From assembly GCF_900141845.1 (NCBI RefSeq), contig NZ_FQZB01000009.1, positions 124,001 through 188,000 on the forward strand: a stretch of DNA of 64,000 nt, in the 5' to 3' direction. Under the pieces are notes generated by a model. That model had not been told where the DNA came from, did no database searches, and was given only the letters and a program-made list of their open reading frames with translations. Made by a program: the position numbers and the translations under genes. Below are positions 1-8,248 of the stretch, in pieces. The stretch is from Clostridium cavendishii DSM 21758. GTDB taxonomy: Bacteria; Bacillota; Clostridia; Clostridiales; Clostridiaceae. Within the stretch, counting starts at the first letter, position 1. Each line of letters starts with the position of its first letter.

Positions 1-40
1 TTATCTTATCTATAAGAGCTTTAATTTCTTTTATATCCAT
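1..40 (-). CDS. accB: Biotin carboxyl carrier protein of acetyl-CoA carboxylase (N-terminal fragment)
   Basis: Only the first 13 codons lie in the window, reading MDIKEIKALIDKI from an ATG at 38-40; the gene runs off the left edge. The peptide resembles the start of AccB, the biotinylated subunit that carries CO2 between the two halves of acetyl-CoA carboxylase to make malonyl-CoA. An AGGTGAT ribosome site overlaps the fabF stop, so the two are translationally coupled. AccB follows fabF in the usual Firmicute fab-acc order. The call rests on position plus a short match. Confidence 0.7.
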   Translation of the reverse strand, partial: MDIKEIKALIDKI

Positions 41-49
41 TTAAATCAC

Positions 50-1285
50 CTATTCCCATTTTTTAAATACTAAAGTAGCATTATGTCCTCCAAAACCTAA
101 TGAGTTTGAAAGTGCATATTTAATCCTCTGTTTTCTCCCTTCATTTGGAACATAATCTAAATCACAATCTTCATCTCTAACCTTAAGACCTATCGTTGGT
201 GGTACAAAACCTTCTTCTAAAGCCTTTATGCATATAACTGCTTCAATAGCTCCTGCTGCTCCAAGTAAATGTCCTGTCATAGATTTAGTTGATGAAACTG
301 GCACCTTATAAGCATATTCATTAAATACCTTTTTTATTGCTATAGTTTCAAATTTATCATTATATGGTGTACTTGTTCCGTGTGGATTTATATATGATAT
401 TTCTTCTTTATCTATATTTGCTTCATTTATAGCCATTAACATAGCTCTAGCAGCCCCATCACCTTCTGGATCTGGAGATGTTACATGATAAGCATCACAG
501 GTAGCACCATAACCTACAATTTCTCCATATATCTTAGCACCCCTATTAAGCGCATGCTCTAAACTTTCTAAAACTAATATTCCAGCACCTTCGCCAATAA
601 CAAATCCATTTCTTTCCTTATCAAAAGGTATTGAACTTCTATTTATATCATTACTTGGATTAAGGGCTTTCAAATTACTAAAACCAGCTACTCCTATTTT
701 AGTAATAGGTGCTTCTGCTCCACCAGCTAACATTATATCAGTATACCCATGCTTAATGTTTCTAAACGCCTCACCTATAGAATTAGTTCCAGCGGCACAA
801 GCTGTAACTACTGATGTACTTAATCCTTTAGCACCATACTTAATAGCTAAATTTCCTGATGCCATATTTATTATTGTCATTGGAATAAAAAATGGAGATA
901 TTCTCCTTGGCCCCTTTGAAAACAATTTTTCATATTCAGCTTCCATAGTAGAAAATCCACCTATACCTGAACCTACAATAACCCCAAATCTATTTTTATT
1001 AATTTTATCTAAATCTAAATTTGAATCTTTTATAGCCTCATCTGCTGCTGCATAAGCAAAGTGGCAAAATCTATCAAGTCTTTTAGCTTCTTTCTTATCA
1101 AAATACTTATCTACACTAAAGCCTTTTACTTCTGCTGCTATTTTTACATCAAAACCCTCAGTATCAAATAGGCTAATATAATCAACTCCGCACTTTCCAG
1201 ATTTTATATTGTTCCAAAAACTATAAACATCATTTCCTACAGGAGTCACAGCTCCCATTCCTGTAATAACTACTCTATTTATCAT
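50..1285 (-). CDS. fabF: Beta-ketoacyl-ACP synthase II
   Basis: A 411-residue condensing enzyme of normal family length. It extends acyl-ACP by two carbons with malonyl-ACP in type II fatty acid synthesis in the cytoplasm. The thiolase-fold triad is intact: the nucleophilic Cys in VTACAAGTNS, one His in PHGTSTPYND and the second His in TKSMTGHLLGAAG. The glycine-rich C-terminal NSLGFGGHNAT motif is present. The gene sits 12 bp downstream of fabG and leads directly into accB, so it belongs to the FabT-led operon that begins near 4890. FabF rather than FabB is supported by length and by its position after fabG. Confidence 0.97.
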   Translation of the reverse strand: MINRVVITGMGAVTPVGNDVYSFWNNIKSGKCGVDYISLFDTEGFDVKIAAEVKGFSVDKYFDKKEAKRLDRFCHFAYAAADEAIKDSNLDLDKINKNRFGVIVGSGIGGFSTMEAEYEKLFSKGPRRISPFFIPMTIINMASGNLAIKYGAKGLSTSVVTACAAGTNSIGEAFRNIKHGYTDIMLAGGAEAPITKIGVAGFSNLKALNPSNDINRSSIPFDKERNGFVIGEGAGILVLESLEHALNRGAKIYGEIVGYGATCDAYHVTSPDPEGDGAARAMLMAINEANIDKEEISYINPHGTSTPYNDKFETIAIKKVFNEYAYKVPVSSTKSMTGHLLGAAGAIEAVICIKALEEGFVPPTIGLKVRDEDCDLDYVPNEGRKQRIKYALSNSLGFGGHNATLVFKKWE

Positions 1286-1297
1286 AAAATCACCACC

Positions 1298-2038
1298 TTA
1301 CATTACCATTCCACCATCTATATTTATAACTTGACCTGTTATATAATCTGATGCGTCACTTACTAAAAACCCTACAACTTCAGCTACATCTTTAGTTGTT
1401 CCAATTCTCTTTAAAGGTATTGAAGTTTGTATTACTTCTTTAGCCTTTTCTGACAATTCCTTAGTCATATCAGTATCAATAAATCCAGGCGCCACAGCAT
1501 TTACATTTATTCCTCTTGAACCAAGCTCTTTTGCTAATGATTTTGTCATTCCTATAACTCCAGCCTTTGAAGCCGCATAATTAACTTGACCTGCATTTCC
1601 AATTAACCCTATCACTGATGAAATATTTACTATTTTACCATGTCTTTGTTTTATCATTATAGGACTTACACTCTTTAAACAATTAAAAGTACCCTTTAGA
1701 TTAACTTCTATAACATTATCAAAATCTTCTTCTTTCATTCTTAGTATTAAACCATCTCTAGTTATCCCTGCATTATTAACTAATACATCTATAGTTCCAA
1801 AATACTCTTTAGCTTTTTCTATTAATTCTCTGGCCTCTACAACTTTACTTATATCACCTTTTACTATAAGTGATTTAACTCCCAAAGCCTCTACCTCAGC
1901 TTTTAATGTTTCAGCTTCACTATCCTTACTTCTATAATTTATGACTATATTAAATCCTAAACTTGCTAGTTTTAAAGCTATAGCTCTCCCTATTCCTCTA
2001 GTAGCTCCTGTCACTATAGCACATTTCCCTTTTAGCAT
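1298..2038 (-). CDS. fabG: 3-oxoacyl-ACP reductase
   Basis: A 246-residue short-chain dehydrogenase that reduces beta-ketoacyl-ACP to the beta-hydroxy form with NADPH. The N-terminal cofactor motif is GATRGIG, followed by the NNAG structural motif near residue 90, the catalytic Ser in NISSVIG and the YAASKAG Tyr/Lys pair. The C-terminus ends in a typical GGMVM. It lies between fabD (10 bp upstream) and fabF (12 bp downstream). Many SDR paralogues look alike, but the fab operon context settles the role. Confidence 0.96.
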   Translation of the reverse strand: MLKGKCAIVTGATRGIGRAIALKLASLGFNIVINYRSKDSEAETLKAEVEALGVKSLIVKGDISKVVEARELIEKAKEYFGTIDVLVNNAGITRDGLILRMKEEDFDNVIEVNLKGTFNCLKSVSPIMIKQRHGKIVNISSVIGLIGNAGQVNYAASKAGVIGMTKSLAKELGSRGINVNAVAPGFIDTDMTKELSEKAKEVIQTSIPLKRIGTTKDVAEVVGFLVSDASDYITGQVINIDGGMVM

Positions 2039-2048
2039 AAAAAACCAC

Positions 2049-2981
2049 CTATCCCTTAATTACTTTTATAGTATTTTCTAAAGAATCTTTATCCTCAACA
2101 TTTAATACGATAGCATCTCTTTTTATTTTTTTCACAAATCCCCCAAGAGTTTTTCCTGGACCAATCTCAACAAACGTATCTATTCCCATAGCTATCATTT
2201 TTTCTATATTTTGCTTAAAAAGTACAGATGCCATAACTTGAGTTTTCAATAACTCCCTTACATCTGCACCTTTAGGATATATATCACCTAATACATTAGA
2301 CATCACAATAGCATCTGTTCTTTTAATTGTTACTTTATTAAGTTCATCCATAAGTTTATCAGCTGCTGGCTTTAATAATGATGAATGAAACGGTGCAGAT
2401 ACTGGCAATTTTTTAGCCTTTCCTCTTAGTTCTTTAGAAAGCTCAATAACTTTATCTAAAGCTTTGTTTTCTCCTGCAACTACAATTTGTCCTGGACAAT
2501 TATAGTTTGCAGCTTCTACCTTACCCTCATAAGATGCTTTTTTAAGAACTTCTTCTACTATTTCATCTTTTAGACCTAAAATTGCAACCATACCACCAAC
2601 ACCTAAAGGTACTGCTTCCTGCATAAACTTGCCTCTTTTATTTACAAGAGGTAACGCTTCTTCAAAATTCAAAACCCCACCATAAATAAGTGCTGAATAT
2701 TCACCAAGACTTAATCCACAACTTGCATAAGCTTCTATATGATTTTCTTTAAGAATCTTAAGTGCCGCCATGTTAACTGCCAATATAGCAGGTTGTGTTA
2801 TTTCAGTTTTACCTAATTCATCTTTGCTTCCATTAAAACATATTTCTTTTATGTCAAAGCCTAAAGCTTTATTTGCAACTTCAAAAACTTTTTTACATTC
2901 TTCATAATTTTCATACAAATCTCTTCCCATACCAGGATATTGAGCACCTTGCCCAGCAAATAAAAATCCTATTTTTTTCAT
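2049..2981 (-). CDS. fabD: Malonyl-CoA:ACP transacylase
   Basis: A 310-residue acyltransferase that moves malonyl from CoA to ACP, making the extender unit for FabH and FabF. It shows the N-terminal GQGAQYPGMG motif, the nucleophile elbow GLSLGEYSAL with the catalytic Ser near residue 93, and the APFHSSLL segment carrying the catalytic His. Length is typical. The preceding 83 bp, up to acpP, hold a perfect hairpin rather than the enoyl reductase gene (fabK) found at this spot in many Firmicute fab operons. Confidence 0.97.
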   Translation of the reverse strand: MKKIGFLFAGQGAQYPGMGRDLYENYEECKKVFEVANKALGFDIKEICFNGSKDELGKTEITQPAILAVNMAALKILKENHIEAYASCGLSLGEYSALIYGGVLNFEEALPLVNKRGKFMQEAVPLGVGGMVAILGLKDEIVEEVLKKASYEGKVEAANYNCPGQIVVAGENKALDKVIELSKELRGKAKKLPVSAPFHSSLLKPAADKLMDELNKVTIKRTDAIVMSNVLGDIYPKGADVRELLKTQVMASVLFKQNIEKMIAMGIDTFVEIGPGKTLGGFVKKIKRDAIVLNVEDKDSLENTIKVIKG

Positions 2982-3029
2982 TTAGCCCTCCGTATTTAAG
3001 ACATTATCAAATACTTTTTTCTATTTAAG

Positions 3030-3054
3030 AGGTCAGATAAAAATTATCTGACCT
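3030..3054 (-). other. Intercistronic hairpin between acpP and fabD
   Basis: A perfect 11-bp inverted repeat (arms 3030-3040 and 3044-3054, core GGTCAGATAA) with a 3-nt loop. No T-tract follows on the minus strand, so it is unlikely to be a simple intrinsic terminator. It may be an mRNA processing or stabilising structure that lets acpP be expressed more strongly than the downstream fab genes. That role is inference. Confidence 0.6.
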
Positions 3055-3064
3055 TCAACATAAA

Positions 3065-3289
3065 TTAAGCTTCTATTTTTGATTCAACATATTTTACAGC
3101 ATCTTCAACTTTTTTAATTTTTTCAGCATCTTCTAATTGGATTCCAAACTCTTCTTCTATTTCAATTATAACTTGGAATAAATCTAAAGAATCTGCTCCT
3201 AATTCCTCAAAAGTAGTTTGTAAATTCACCTTATCTTCTTCAATTCCTAATTGTTCAACTATTATTCCTTTAATCTTTTCAAAAACCAT
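3065..3289 (-). CDS. acpP: Acyl carrier protein
   Basis: A 74-residue acidic protein with the phosphopantetheine attachment motif GADSLDLFQ, whose modified Ser is near residue 36. It carries growing acyl chains through the FabD, FabH, FabG and FabF reactions. Length and predominantly helical, Glu-rich composition match AcpP. It follows fabH by about 48 bp and is followed by a stable hairpin, an arrangement consistent with separate control of its abundance. Confidence 0.97.
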   Translation of the reverse strand: MVFEKIKGIIVEQLGIEEDKVNLQTTFEELGADSLDLFQVIIEIEEEFGIQLEDAEKIKKVEDAVKYVESKIEA

Positions 3290-3337
3290 TTATAGTACCT
3301 CCAAATATTTATTACAAATTTATAAAAATTTTTATTT

Positions 3338-4306
3338 TTACCATTCTATAAGTGTTGCTCCGTAAGTTAAGCCTCCACCAAAACCAACTAATATAATTTT
3401 ATCTCCTTTTTTAAGCTTTCCCTCTTGAAACATTTCATATAAAGCAAGTGGTACACTTGCACTAGAAGTATTGCCATACCTATCAAGATTTATATAAAAT
3501 TTTTCTATAGGAAATCCTAACTTTTTACTTGCATAATCAATTATCCTTAAATTTGCTTGATGTGGAATTATATAAGTAATATCTGAAATGTTCAAATCTG
3601 CTTTTTTAAGCACTTTGCGTGTTGCTTCTACAATAACTCTAGTTGCAAATCTAAAAACTTCTTGACCATTCATACTAATATAATGTGCCCTTTCCTCGGC
3701 CTTTACAAAAGGGTTTCTAACCGGAATTCCATCTATTTTAAGAGCATTCCACTTATCACCTTCTGCCATAGTATGAACTGCCATAATTCCATTTTCTTCT
3801 GTAGCCTTAATAACAGCAGCTCCTGCTGCATCTCCAAATAGAACACAAGTCCTTCTATCTGTCCAATCTGTAACCTTTGATAAAGTCTCAGCTCCAACAA
3901 CCAAAACTATTTTTGCCTCTCCAGATTTTATTAACGAATTTGCAAGTTTAACTCCATACAAAAATCCTGAACAAGCTGCATTTATATCTAATGCAGAAGC
4001 ATTAACAGCCCCTATATTATTTTGGACTATACATGAAACTGATGGACAAAACATATCTGGACTAACAGTAGCTACTATTATATGATCTACATCATCTGCT
4101 TTTATAGATGCATTTTTAAGTGCTTCTATACATGCCCTAGTTGCCAATTCTGAAGTATCTTCATCTATAGATACCCTTCTCTCCTTTATTCCAGTTCTCG
4201 TTAATATCCATTCATCACTTGTATCTACAAACTCTGATAGTTTATCGTTAGTCACTATATTGCTAGGAACATATGCTCCTAATCCAACTATTTTAGAATT
4301 AATCAT
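3338..4306 (-). CDS. fabH: Beta-ketoacyl-ACP synthase III
   Basis: A 322-residue initiating condensing enzyme that joins acetyl-CoA or branched acyl-CoA to malonyl-ACP. The Cys-His-Asn triad is visible: Cys in INAACSGFLYG, His in IIPHQANLRI and Asn in RYGNTSSASVPL. The C-terminal GFGGGLTYG loop is also present. The start ATG follows an AAGGAG site lying inside the last codons of the upstream regulator, so fabT and fabH are tightly coupled. It is the first biosynthetic gene of the operon. Confidence 0.97.
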   Translation of the reverse strand: MINSKIVGLGAYVPSNIVTNDKLSEFVDTSDEWILTRTGIKERRVSIDEDTSELATRACIEALKNASIKADDVDHIIVATVSPDMFCPSVSCIVQNNIGAVNASALDINAACSGFLYGVKLANSLIKSGEAKIVLVVGAETLSKVTDWTDRRTCVLFGDAAGAAVIKATEENGIMAVHTMAEGDKWNALKIDGIPVRNPFVKAEERAHYISMNGQEVFRFATRVIVEATRKVLKKADLNISDITYIIPHQANLRIIDYASKKLGFPIEKFYINLDRYGNTSSASVPLALYEMFQEGKLKKGDKIILVGFGGGLTYGATLIEW

Positions 4307-4307
4307 G

Positions 4308-4772
4308 TTATTTCTCCTTAGAATTAGTTAATTTATACTTCTCCTTAAAAAAACTAGTTAATTTATCTAACGAGGATATTAAAACTTCTTCTTCTTGCTC
4401 ATTTAGTCCTATAATAGTAGCCTGTATCATTTCTTTATGAAATTTATCATGTAATCTATAAGCAAGTTTACCTTTTTTAGTAAGCTCAACCATAACTACA
4501 CGCCTGTCTTCTTCTATTCTTTTTCTTTCTACATAGCCTTTTTTAATTAATTTATTTATAGCTGTTGTAAGAGTTCCTACAGTAATTTTAAGATCTGCAG
4601 CTACTTCAGACATAGTTCTTGGCACATACATGCCTATAGCTTCAATAGTATGTATTTCTGTAACAGATAAATCTGATAACACACCATTTTTAAGTTCATT
4701 TTGTTCAATATGAAGAATATCGTTAAATAATTCTACTAAAAGCTCATTAAGTATATATTCACTATTTTTCAT
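4308..4772 (-). CDS. fabT: MarR-family regulator of fatty acid synthesis (FabT-like)
   Basis: A 154-residue winged-helix protein. The helix-turn-helix lies around residues 55-90 (TMSEVAADLKITVGTLTTAI) and is followed by the basic wing ERKRIEEDRRVVMVELT, the classic MarR layout. As first gene of the fab operon it corresponds to FabT of streptococci and enterococci, a repressor whose DNA binding is helped by acyl-ACP. Two palindromes of the FabT type lie in its own promoter (4858-4891), so autoregulation is likely. Specificity is inferred from context and operator match. Confidence 0.85.
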   Translation of the reverse strand: MKNSEYILNELLVELFNDILHIEQNELKNGVLSDLSVTEIHTIEAIGMYVPRTMSEVAADLKITVGTLTTAINKLIKKGYVERKRIEEDRRVVMVELTKKGKLAYRLHDKFHKEMIQATIIGLNEQEEEVLISSLDKLTSFFKEKYKLTNSKEK

Positions 4773-4857
4773 TTGATTCAGCTCCTTTATTTACTTTCAA
4801 TTTTAATATTAATAGCTTTAGAAAAAATTATCAATTTTATTTTTGCTTTTAGTATAC

Positions 4858-4891
4858 TTTGATTATCAAACCTTTTTGTTTGATAATCAAA
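4858..4891 (-). promoter_or_regulatory. Two FabT-type operators
   Basis: Two 13-bp palindromes, TTTGATTATCAAA at 4858-4870 and TTTGATAATCAAA at 4879-4891, are inverted copies of each other with centres 21 bp apart, about two helical turns. They match the FabT site described in streptococci (TTTGATTATCAAA-like). Both lie just downstream of the -10 box, over the expected transcription start. A degenerate TTTGATTGAT half-site lies between -35 and -10. Confidence 0.85.
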
Positions 4892-4919
4892 ATATACATC
4901 AATCAAACTACTTTGTCAA
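4891..4919 (-). promoter_or_regulatory. SigA promoter of the fab operon
   Basis: On the minus strand a perfect TTGACA (4914-4919) is separated by exactly 17 bp from TATATT (4891-4896). The -10 box abuts the first FabT palindrome. Transcription would start near 4885 and give a leader of about 110 nt before fabT. Confidence 0.85.
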
Positions 4920-5136
4920 TCTATATTTTGTTAATATTTTAAAAATTAACTTATGTAGCAAAACTTATCTTCTGTTGGAATCCAGACTACAACTAAGGCT
5001 ATTTACAATTTTAATGCATCTAAATTCCTATAAAGGACAAAGTGCCCACACTTATTTGATTAAGAATTAAAAATGAATAACTAATAGCTCTAAACTTAGA
5101 TTTTATAATCCTTATTTTTTTATATTTTTCTTATAT
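4920..5136. other. Non-coding stretch between the fab operon and the pdp terminator
   Basis: No credible gene is present. The segment at about 4965-5060 has visibly more G and C than the surrounding intergenic DNA and has no in-frame reading with a ribosome site on either strand. It could be a relic of a mobile element or an upstream regulatory region. I recognise nothing specific in it. Confidence 0.4.
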
Positions 5137-5170
5137 AAAAAAAATCACTACTTTTTAGTAGTGATTTTTT
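5137..5170 (-). terminator. Rho-independent terminator after pdp
   Basis: A 14-bp perfect stem (5139-5152 with 5157-5170, core AATCACTACT) with a four-T loop and a run of eight A on the plus strand, read as T on the minus strand. It begins 9 bp beyond the pdp stop. Confidence 0.9.
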
Positions 5171-5178
5171 CAAATTGA

Positions 5179-6483
5179 TTATCTTACTATATCATAAATT
5201 AAAGGAATATTATTTTCATAACCTTCAACTATTTCATAATTGGCTAATATATCTTTAACTGCCTTATTTCCTTTTTCTAAATCATTAGCATGAACGTAAG
5301 CTATAATATCTCCTACAGCTACTTCATTGCCTCTTTTCTTATTTAAAATTATACCAACAGCTTGATCTATTATACTTTCTTTAGTTGCTCTTCCAGCTCC
5401 TAGCTCCATAGCTATTATACCTATATTTTCAGAATGAATTTTAGATACTTTACCTGATTTTTCTGAAATTACAGGTATTATATGTTTAGCTTTTGGGAAT
5501 TTTGAAGTATCATCTATACATTCAATATCTCCACCTTGTGCTGCAATAAATTCTTTTAATTTATTTAAAGCTGATCCTGATTTTATAGTTTCTTTCAACA
5601 TTTCTTTAGCTTCTTTTACTGTGTTTGCTTTTTTAGCTAATACAACCATATTGCTTCCAAGTTCTAAACAAAGCTCTACTAAATCTTCAGGACCTTCACC
5701 TTTTAAAGTTTTTATTGCTTCTTCAACTTCTAACGCATTACCTATCGCTAATCCTAAAGGTTGATCCATATCTGAAATTATAGCTACTGTATTTCTTCCT
5801 ATATGTTTTCCTATTTCAACCATTTCAGTTGCTAAAATCTTTGCATCTTCTGGAGTTTTCATGAAAGCTCCGTCACCAACCTTAACATCTAAAACTATAG
5901 CATCTGCTCCTGCTGCTATTTTTTTACTCATTATGCTTGATGCTATTAATGATACATTATCAACTGTAGTTGTAACATCTCTTAATGCATATAATTTTTT
6001 ATCTGCTGGCGCAAGATCTCCTGTCTGGCCAACTAAAGCCAATTTTATACTATTAACATTTTTTATAAATTTATCTTGTGGCATTTCAACTGAAAAACCT
6101 TTAAATGCTTCTAATTTATCTATTGTTCCTCCAGTATGACCAAGACCTCTACCTGACATTTTTGCAACAGGAACACCAAGAGCTGCTACCATAGGTCCTA
6201 AAACTAATGTTGTTGTATCACCAACTCCACCTGTTGAATGTTTGTCTACTTTTATTCCTTCAATAGCACTCAAATCTAATATATCACCTGAATTAACCAT
6301 AGCCATAGTTAAATCTGAAGTCTCTCTCTTATTCATTTTTTGAAAATAAATAGCCATTAATAAAGCTGATACTTGATAATCAGGAATATTACCTTTAGTA
6401 TATCCATCAACGAAAAACTCTATTTCCTCTTTTGTTAACTCATGTCCATTTCTCTTTTTTAATATTAAGTCGTACATTCTCAT
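5179..6483 (-). CDS. pdp: Pyrimidine-nucleoside phosphorylase
   Basis: A 434-residue enzyme of the thymidine/pyrimidine phosphorylase family. It splits uridine, thymidine or deoxyuridine with phosphate into base plus pentose-1-phosphate for salvage. The hallmark KHSTGGVGDTTTL lies near residue 80, with MSGRGLGHTGGT near residue 110. The three-domain length matches Bacillus Pdp. The start follows a GGAGGAAAAG site. It lies downstream of the xerD-like gene as in other Firmicutes, but a terminator at 6602-6630 separates them, so it probably has its own promoter in the 6484-6600 gap. Confidence 0.96.
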   Translation of the reverse strand: MRMYDLILKKRNGHELTKEEIEFFVDGYTKGNIPDYQVSALLMAIYFQKMNKRETSDLTMAMVNSGDILDLSAIEGIKVDKHSTGGVGDTTTLVLGPMVAALGVPVAKMSGRGLGHTGGTIDKLEAFKGFSVEMPQDKFIKNVNSIKLALVGQTGDLAPADKKLYALRDVTTTVDNVSLIASSIMSKKIAAGADAIVLDVKVGDGAFMKTPEDAKILATEMVEIGKHIGRNTVAIISDMDQPLGLAIGNALEVEEAIKTLKGEGPEDLVELCLELGSNMVVLAKKANTVKEAKEMLKETIKSGSALNKLKEFIAAQGGDIECIDDTSKFPKAKHIIPVISEKSGKVSKIHSENIGIIAMELGAGRATKESIIDQAVGIILNKKRGNEVAVGDIIAYVHANDLEKGNKAVKDILANYEIVEGYENNIPLIYDIVR

Positions 6484-6595
6484 AATTCTTTTCCTCCATC
6501 TTCCATCTGAATATTTGTGGTAACCTTTTCATAGTTATATTATAATATTACAACTATTATTTAAAAAATTCAATACATTTTTTCTTGTAATCCGT

Positions 6596-6630
6596 AAAAA
6601 TAAAAGACTTTCTTCAAAAGAAAGCCTTTT
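6596..6630 (-). terminator. Terminator after the xerD-like gene
   Basis: A 13-bp stem (6602-6614 with 6618-6630) with one G-U wobble on the minus-strand RNA and a 3-nt loop. It is followed by TTTTATTTTT on the minus strand and starts 11 bp past the stop codon. Confidence 0.85.
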
Positions 6631-6640
6631 CAGTGTTATT

Positions 6641-7513
6641 TTATGCTCTTGGGTGTGTTTTTTTGTAAATACTATTTATTTTTTCTTTATTTATTATGTC
6701 ATAATAGATATCTATATATGTCATAACTTGATTACCTAATAATTCTTGTACAACTTTAGCATTTGCACCATTTTGTAATAAGTGTACAGCAAATGAATGT
6801 CTAAAAGTGTTTAAATTAACTTCTTTTTTTATTCCTGCAGAAGCTGAACATTCTTTTACTATCATCCAAACTCCTTGTCTGGTTATTGGATCACCATTCA
6901 TATTTATAAATAGTTTATCATTATCCCTACTTATATACTTTCTCACCTCTATATATCTCTTTAAAGATTCTTTGGCTTCTCTTCCTATAGGAATTAATCT
7001 TTCGTAACCTTTGTTATCCTTACATTTTACATAGCAAAGTTCTAAATCAACATCTTCTAAATCTAACGAAATAAGCTCTGATACTTTCATCCCTGTTGCA
7101 TACATCAATTCTAATAAGGCTTTATCTCTAAGACCCTTATCAGTTGTTGATGTAGTAGAATTCATTATCTTTGTTATTTCATCTACAGATAATATTATAG
7201 GCTTCTTCCTTTCCACCTTATCTCGTTGCGCATTAAATGGAGGAACCTTTGCTATAACATTTTCAGCAACTAAAAAACTATAAAAATTTCTTAAAGCAAT
7301 TATTGTACGTTGAATAGATGATGTTGATTTTTTGGATTGTGTTAAGTACTGAACATACGCTGTTAAAGAGTATCCTTCTTCGTTGATTTCATATTTATTA
7401 GCTTCTATGAATTTCAAATACATTGATACATCAGTAACATATGCACTTATGGTATTTTTTCTCTTCCCAATGGAGTTTAAGTAATTTTCATACTTAAGTA
7501 ATAAATCTCTCAT
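6641..7513 (-). CDS. XerD-like tyrosine recombinase with altered active-site residues
   Basis: The start is the ATG at 7511-7513 after TAGGAGAAAG rather than a GTG 30 bp upstream, giving 290 residues. It has the N-terminal core-binding SAM-like domain (about 1-100) and the C-terminal phage-integrase domain. By alignment to XerD, the catalytic ArgI in ATGLRVSEL is Lys143 (ATGMKVSEL), the first His of the HxxRH box is Asn235 (LNTFRHSF) and the His of LGH is Asn261 (LLGNQV). The beta-hairpin Lys, ArgII (Arg238) and nucleophile Tyr270 are kept. The position between spoIIM and pdp is that of xerD in many Firmicutes. Real Xer activity is doubtful. Confidence 0.85.
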   Translation of the reverse strand: MRDLLLKYENYLNSIGKRKNTISAYVTDVSMYLKFIEANKYEINEEGYSLTAYVQYLTQSKKSTSSIQRTIIALRNFYSFLVAENVIAKVPPFNAQRDKVERKKPIILSVDEITKIMNSTTSTTDKGLRDKALLELMYATGMKVSELISLDLEDVDLELCYVKCKDNKGYERLIPIGREAKESLKRYIEVRKYISRDNDKLFINMNGDPITRQGVWMIVKECSASAGIKKEVNLNTFRHSFAVHLLQNGANAKVVQELLGNQVMTYIDIYYDIINKEKINSIYKKTHPRA

Positions 7514-7554
7514 TCTTTCTCCTACCTTAAATATTATATCCACTATTATTTATA

Positions 7555-8187
7555 TTAACTTATCATTTTAGTAATTACTAATCTTATTAAATTTGGCGAA
7601 ATATACGTCTCAATTAATATACCAAATACTAACATAATAATTATAAAAATATAACTATTTATATATTCTTTTGAAAACTTTGAAGAAATATCAGCTTTTT
7701 GCGAAACTTTTGTCTTCAGTCTTATAATAGAATATTTTAATGCTATAATACTTGATACAAATACACATATTATAAAAACAATATTTTGTGGTACTAAAGC
7801 TATAAATGCCATTAATATTCCCTTGTTTCCCATTATAGCTACAAGCATCGAAAAGGTAAATCCTATAATATACCCTTTGATTAAATCCATTATGAGTATA
7901 AATGGTGTACCTATAATTGTAAAGCCTAGTAATATAATAATTACAATAAAAATCAAATTATTTTTTATACTATCCCATATAATTCCTGTGTAATTTATAG
8001 GATTATTTTTTAATACACCTATAAAGTTAGTATAATAACTTGATAACTCTTTTTTATCTACTTCGCTCATATAAAATACAGTATATGATCCAAGTACTAA
8101 ACCTATTAAAAAAAATAATAATATACATAAAAATATACCTTTATTTTCTTTTATAGCTCCATTTACACCACCTAAATATTTTTTCAA
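7555..8187 (-). CDS. spoIIM: Stage II sporulation protein M
   Basis: A membrane protein of the DMP engulfment complex (SpoIID, SpoIIM, SpoIIP), which drives mother-cell membrane migration around the forespore. About five hydrophobic segments are visible: residues 13-35, 70-90, 95-118, 127-147 and 180-200. I place the start at a TTG (8185-8187). The strong AGGGAGGGG site sits 6 bp upstream of it, whereas the ATG 27 bp further upstream has no ribosome site and would place that Shine-Dalgarno inside the gene. A SigE-like promoter precedes it. The resulting 210 residues match the family length. Confidence 0.93.
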   Translation of the reverse strand: MKKYLGGVNGAIKENKGIFLCILLFFLIGLVLGSYTVFYMSEVDKKELSSYYTNFIGVLKNNPINYTGIIWDSIKNNLIFIVIIILLGFTIIGTPFILIMDLIKGYIIGFTFSMLVAIMGNKGILMAFIALVPQNIVFIICVFVSSIIALKYSIIRLKTKVSQKADISSKFSKEYINSYIFIIIMLVFGILIETYISPNLIRLVITKMIS

Positions 8188-8248
8188 AATATACCCCTCC
8201 CTTGCTTTAGACATATCTAAAAAATATCCAAAATATGCCTTATGCTTA

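Noticed and set aside
756..1055. Plus-strand open frame inside fabF
   Set aside because: Antisense shadow of a conserved gene, with no ribosome site or recognisable product.
4308..4772. FapR as the fab regulator
   Set aside because: FapR has a hotdog ligand domain; this protein is a short MarR winged helix, and the operators are of FabT type.
4843..5070. 75-residue plus-strand open frame upstream of fabT
   Set aside because: It runs through the FabT operators and promoter, has no ribosome site and consists of low-information AT-rich codons.
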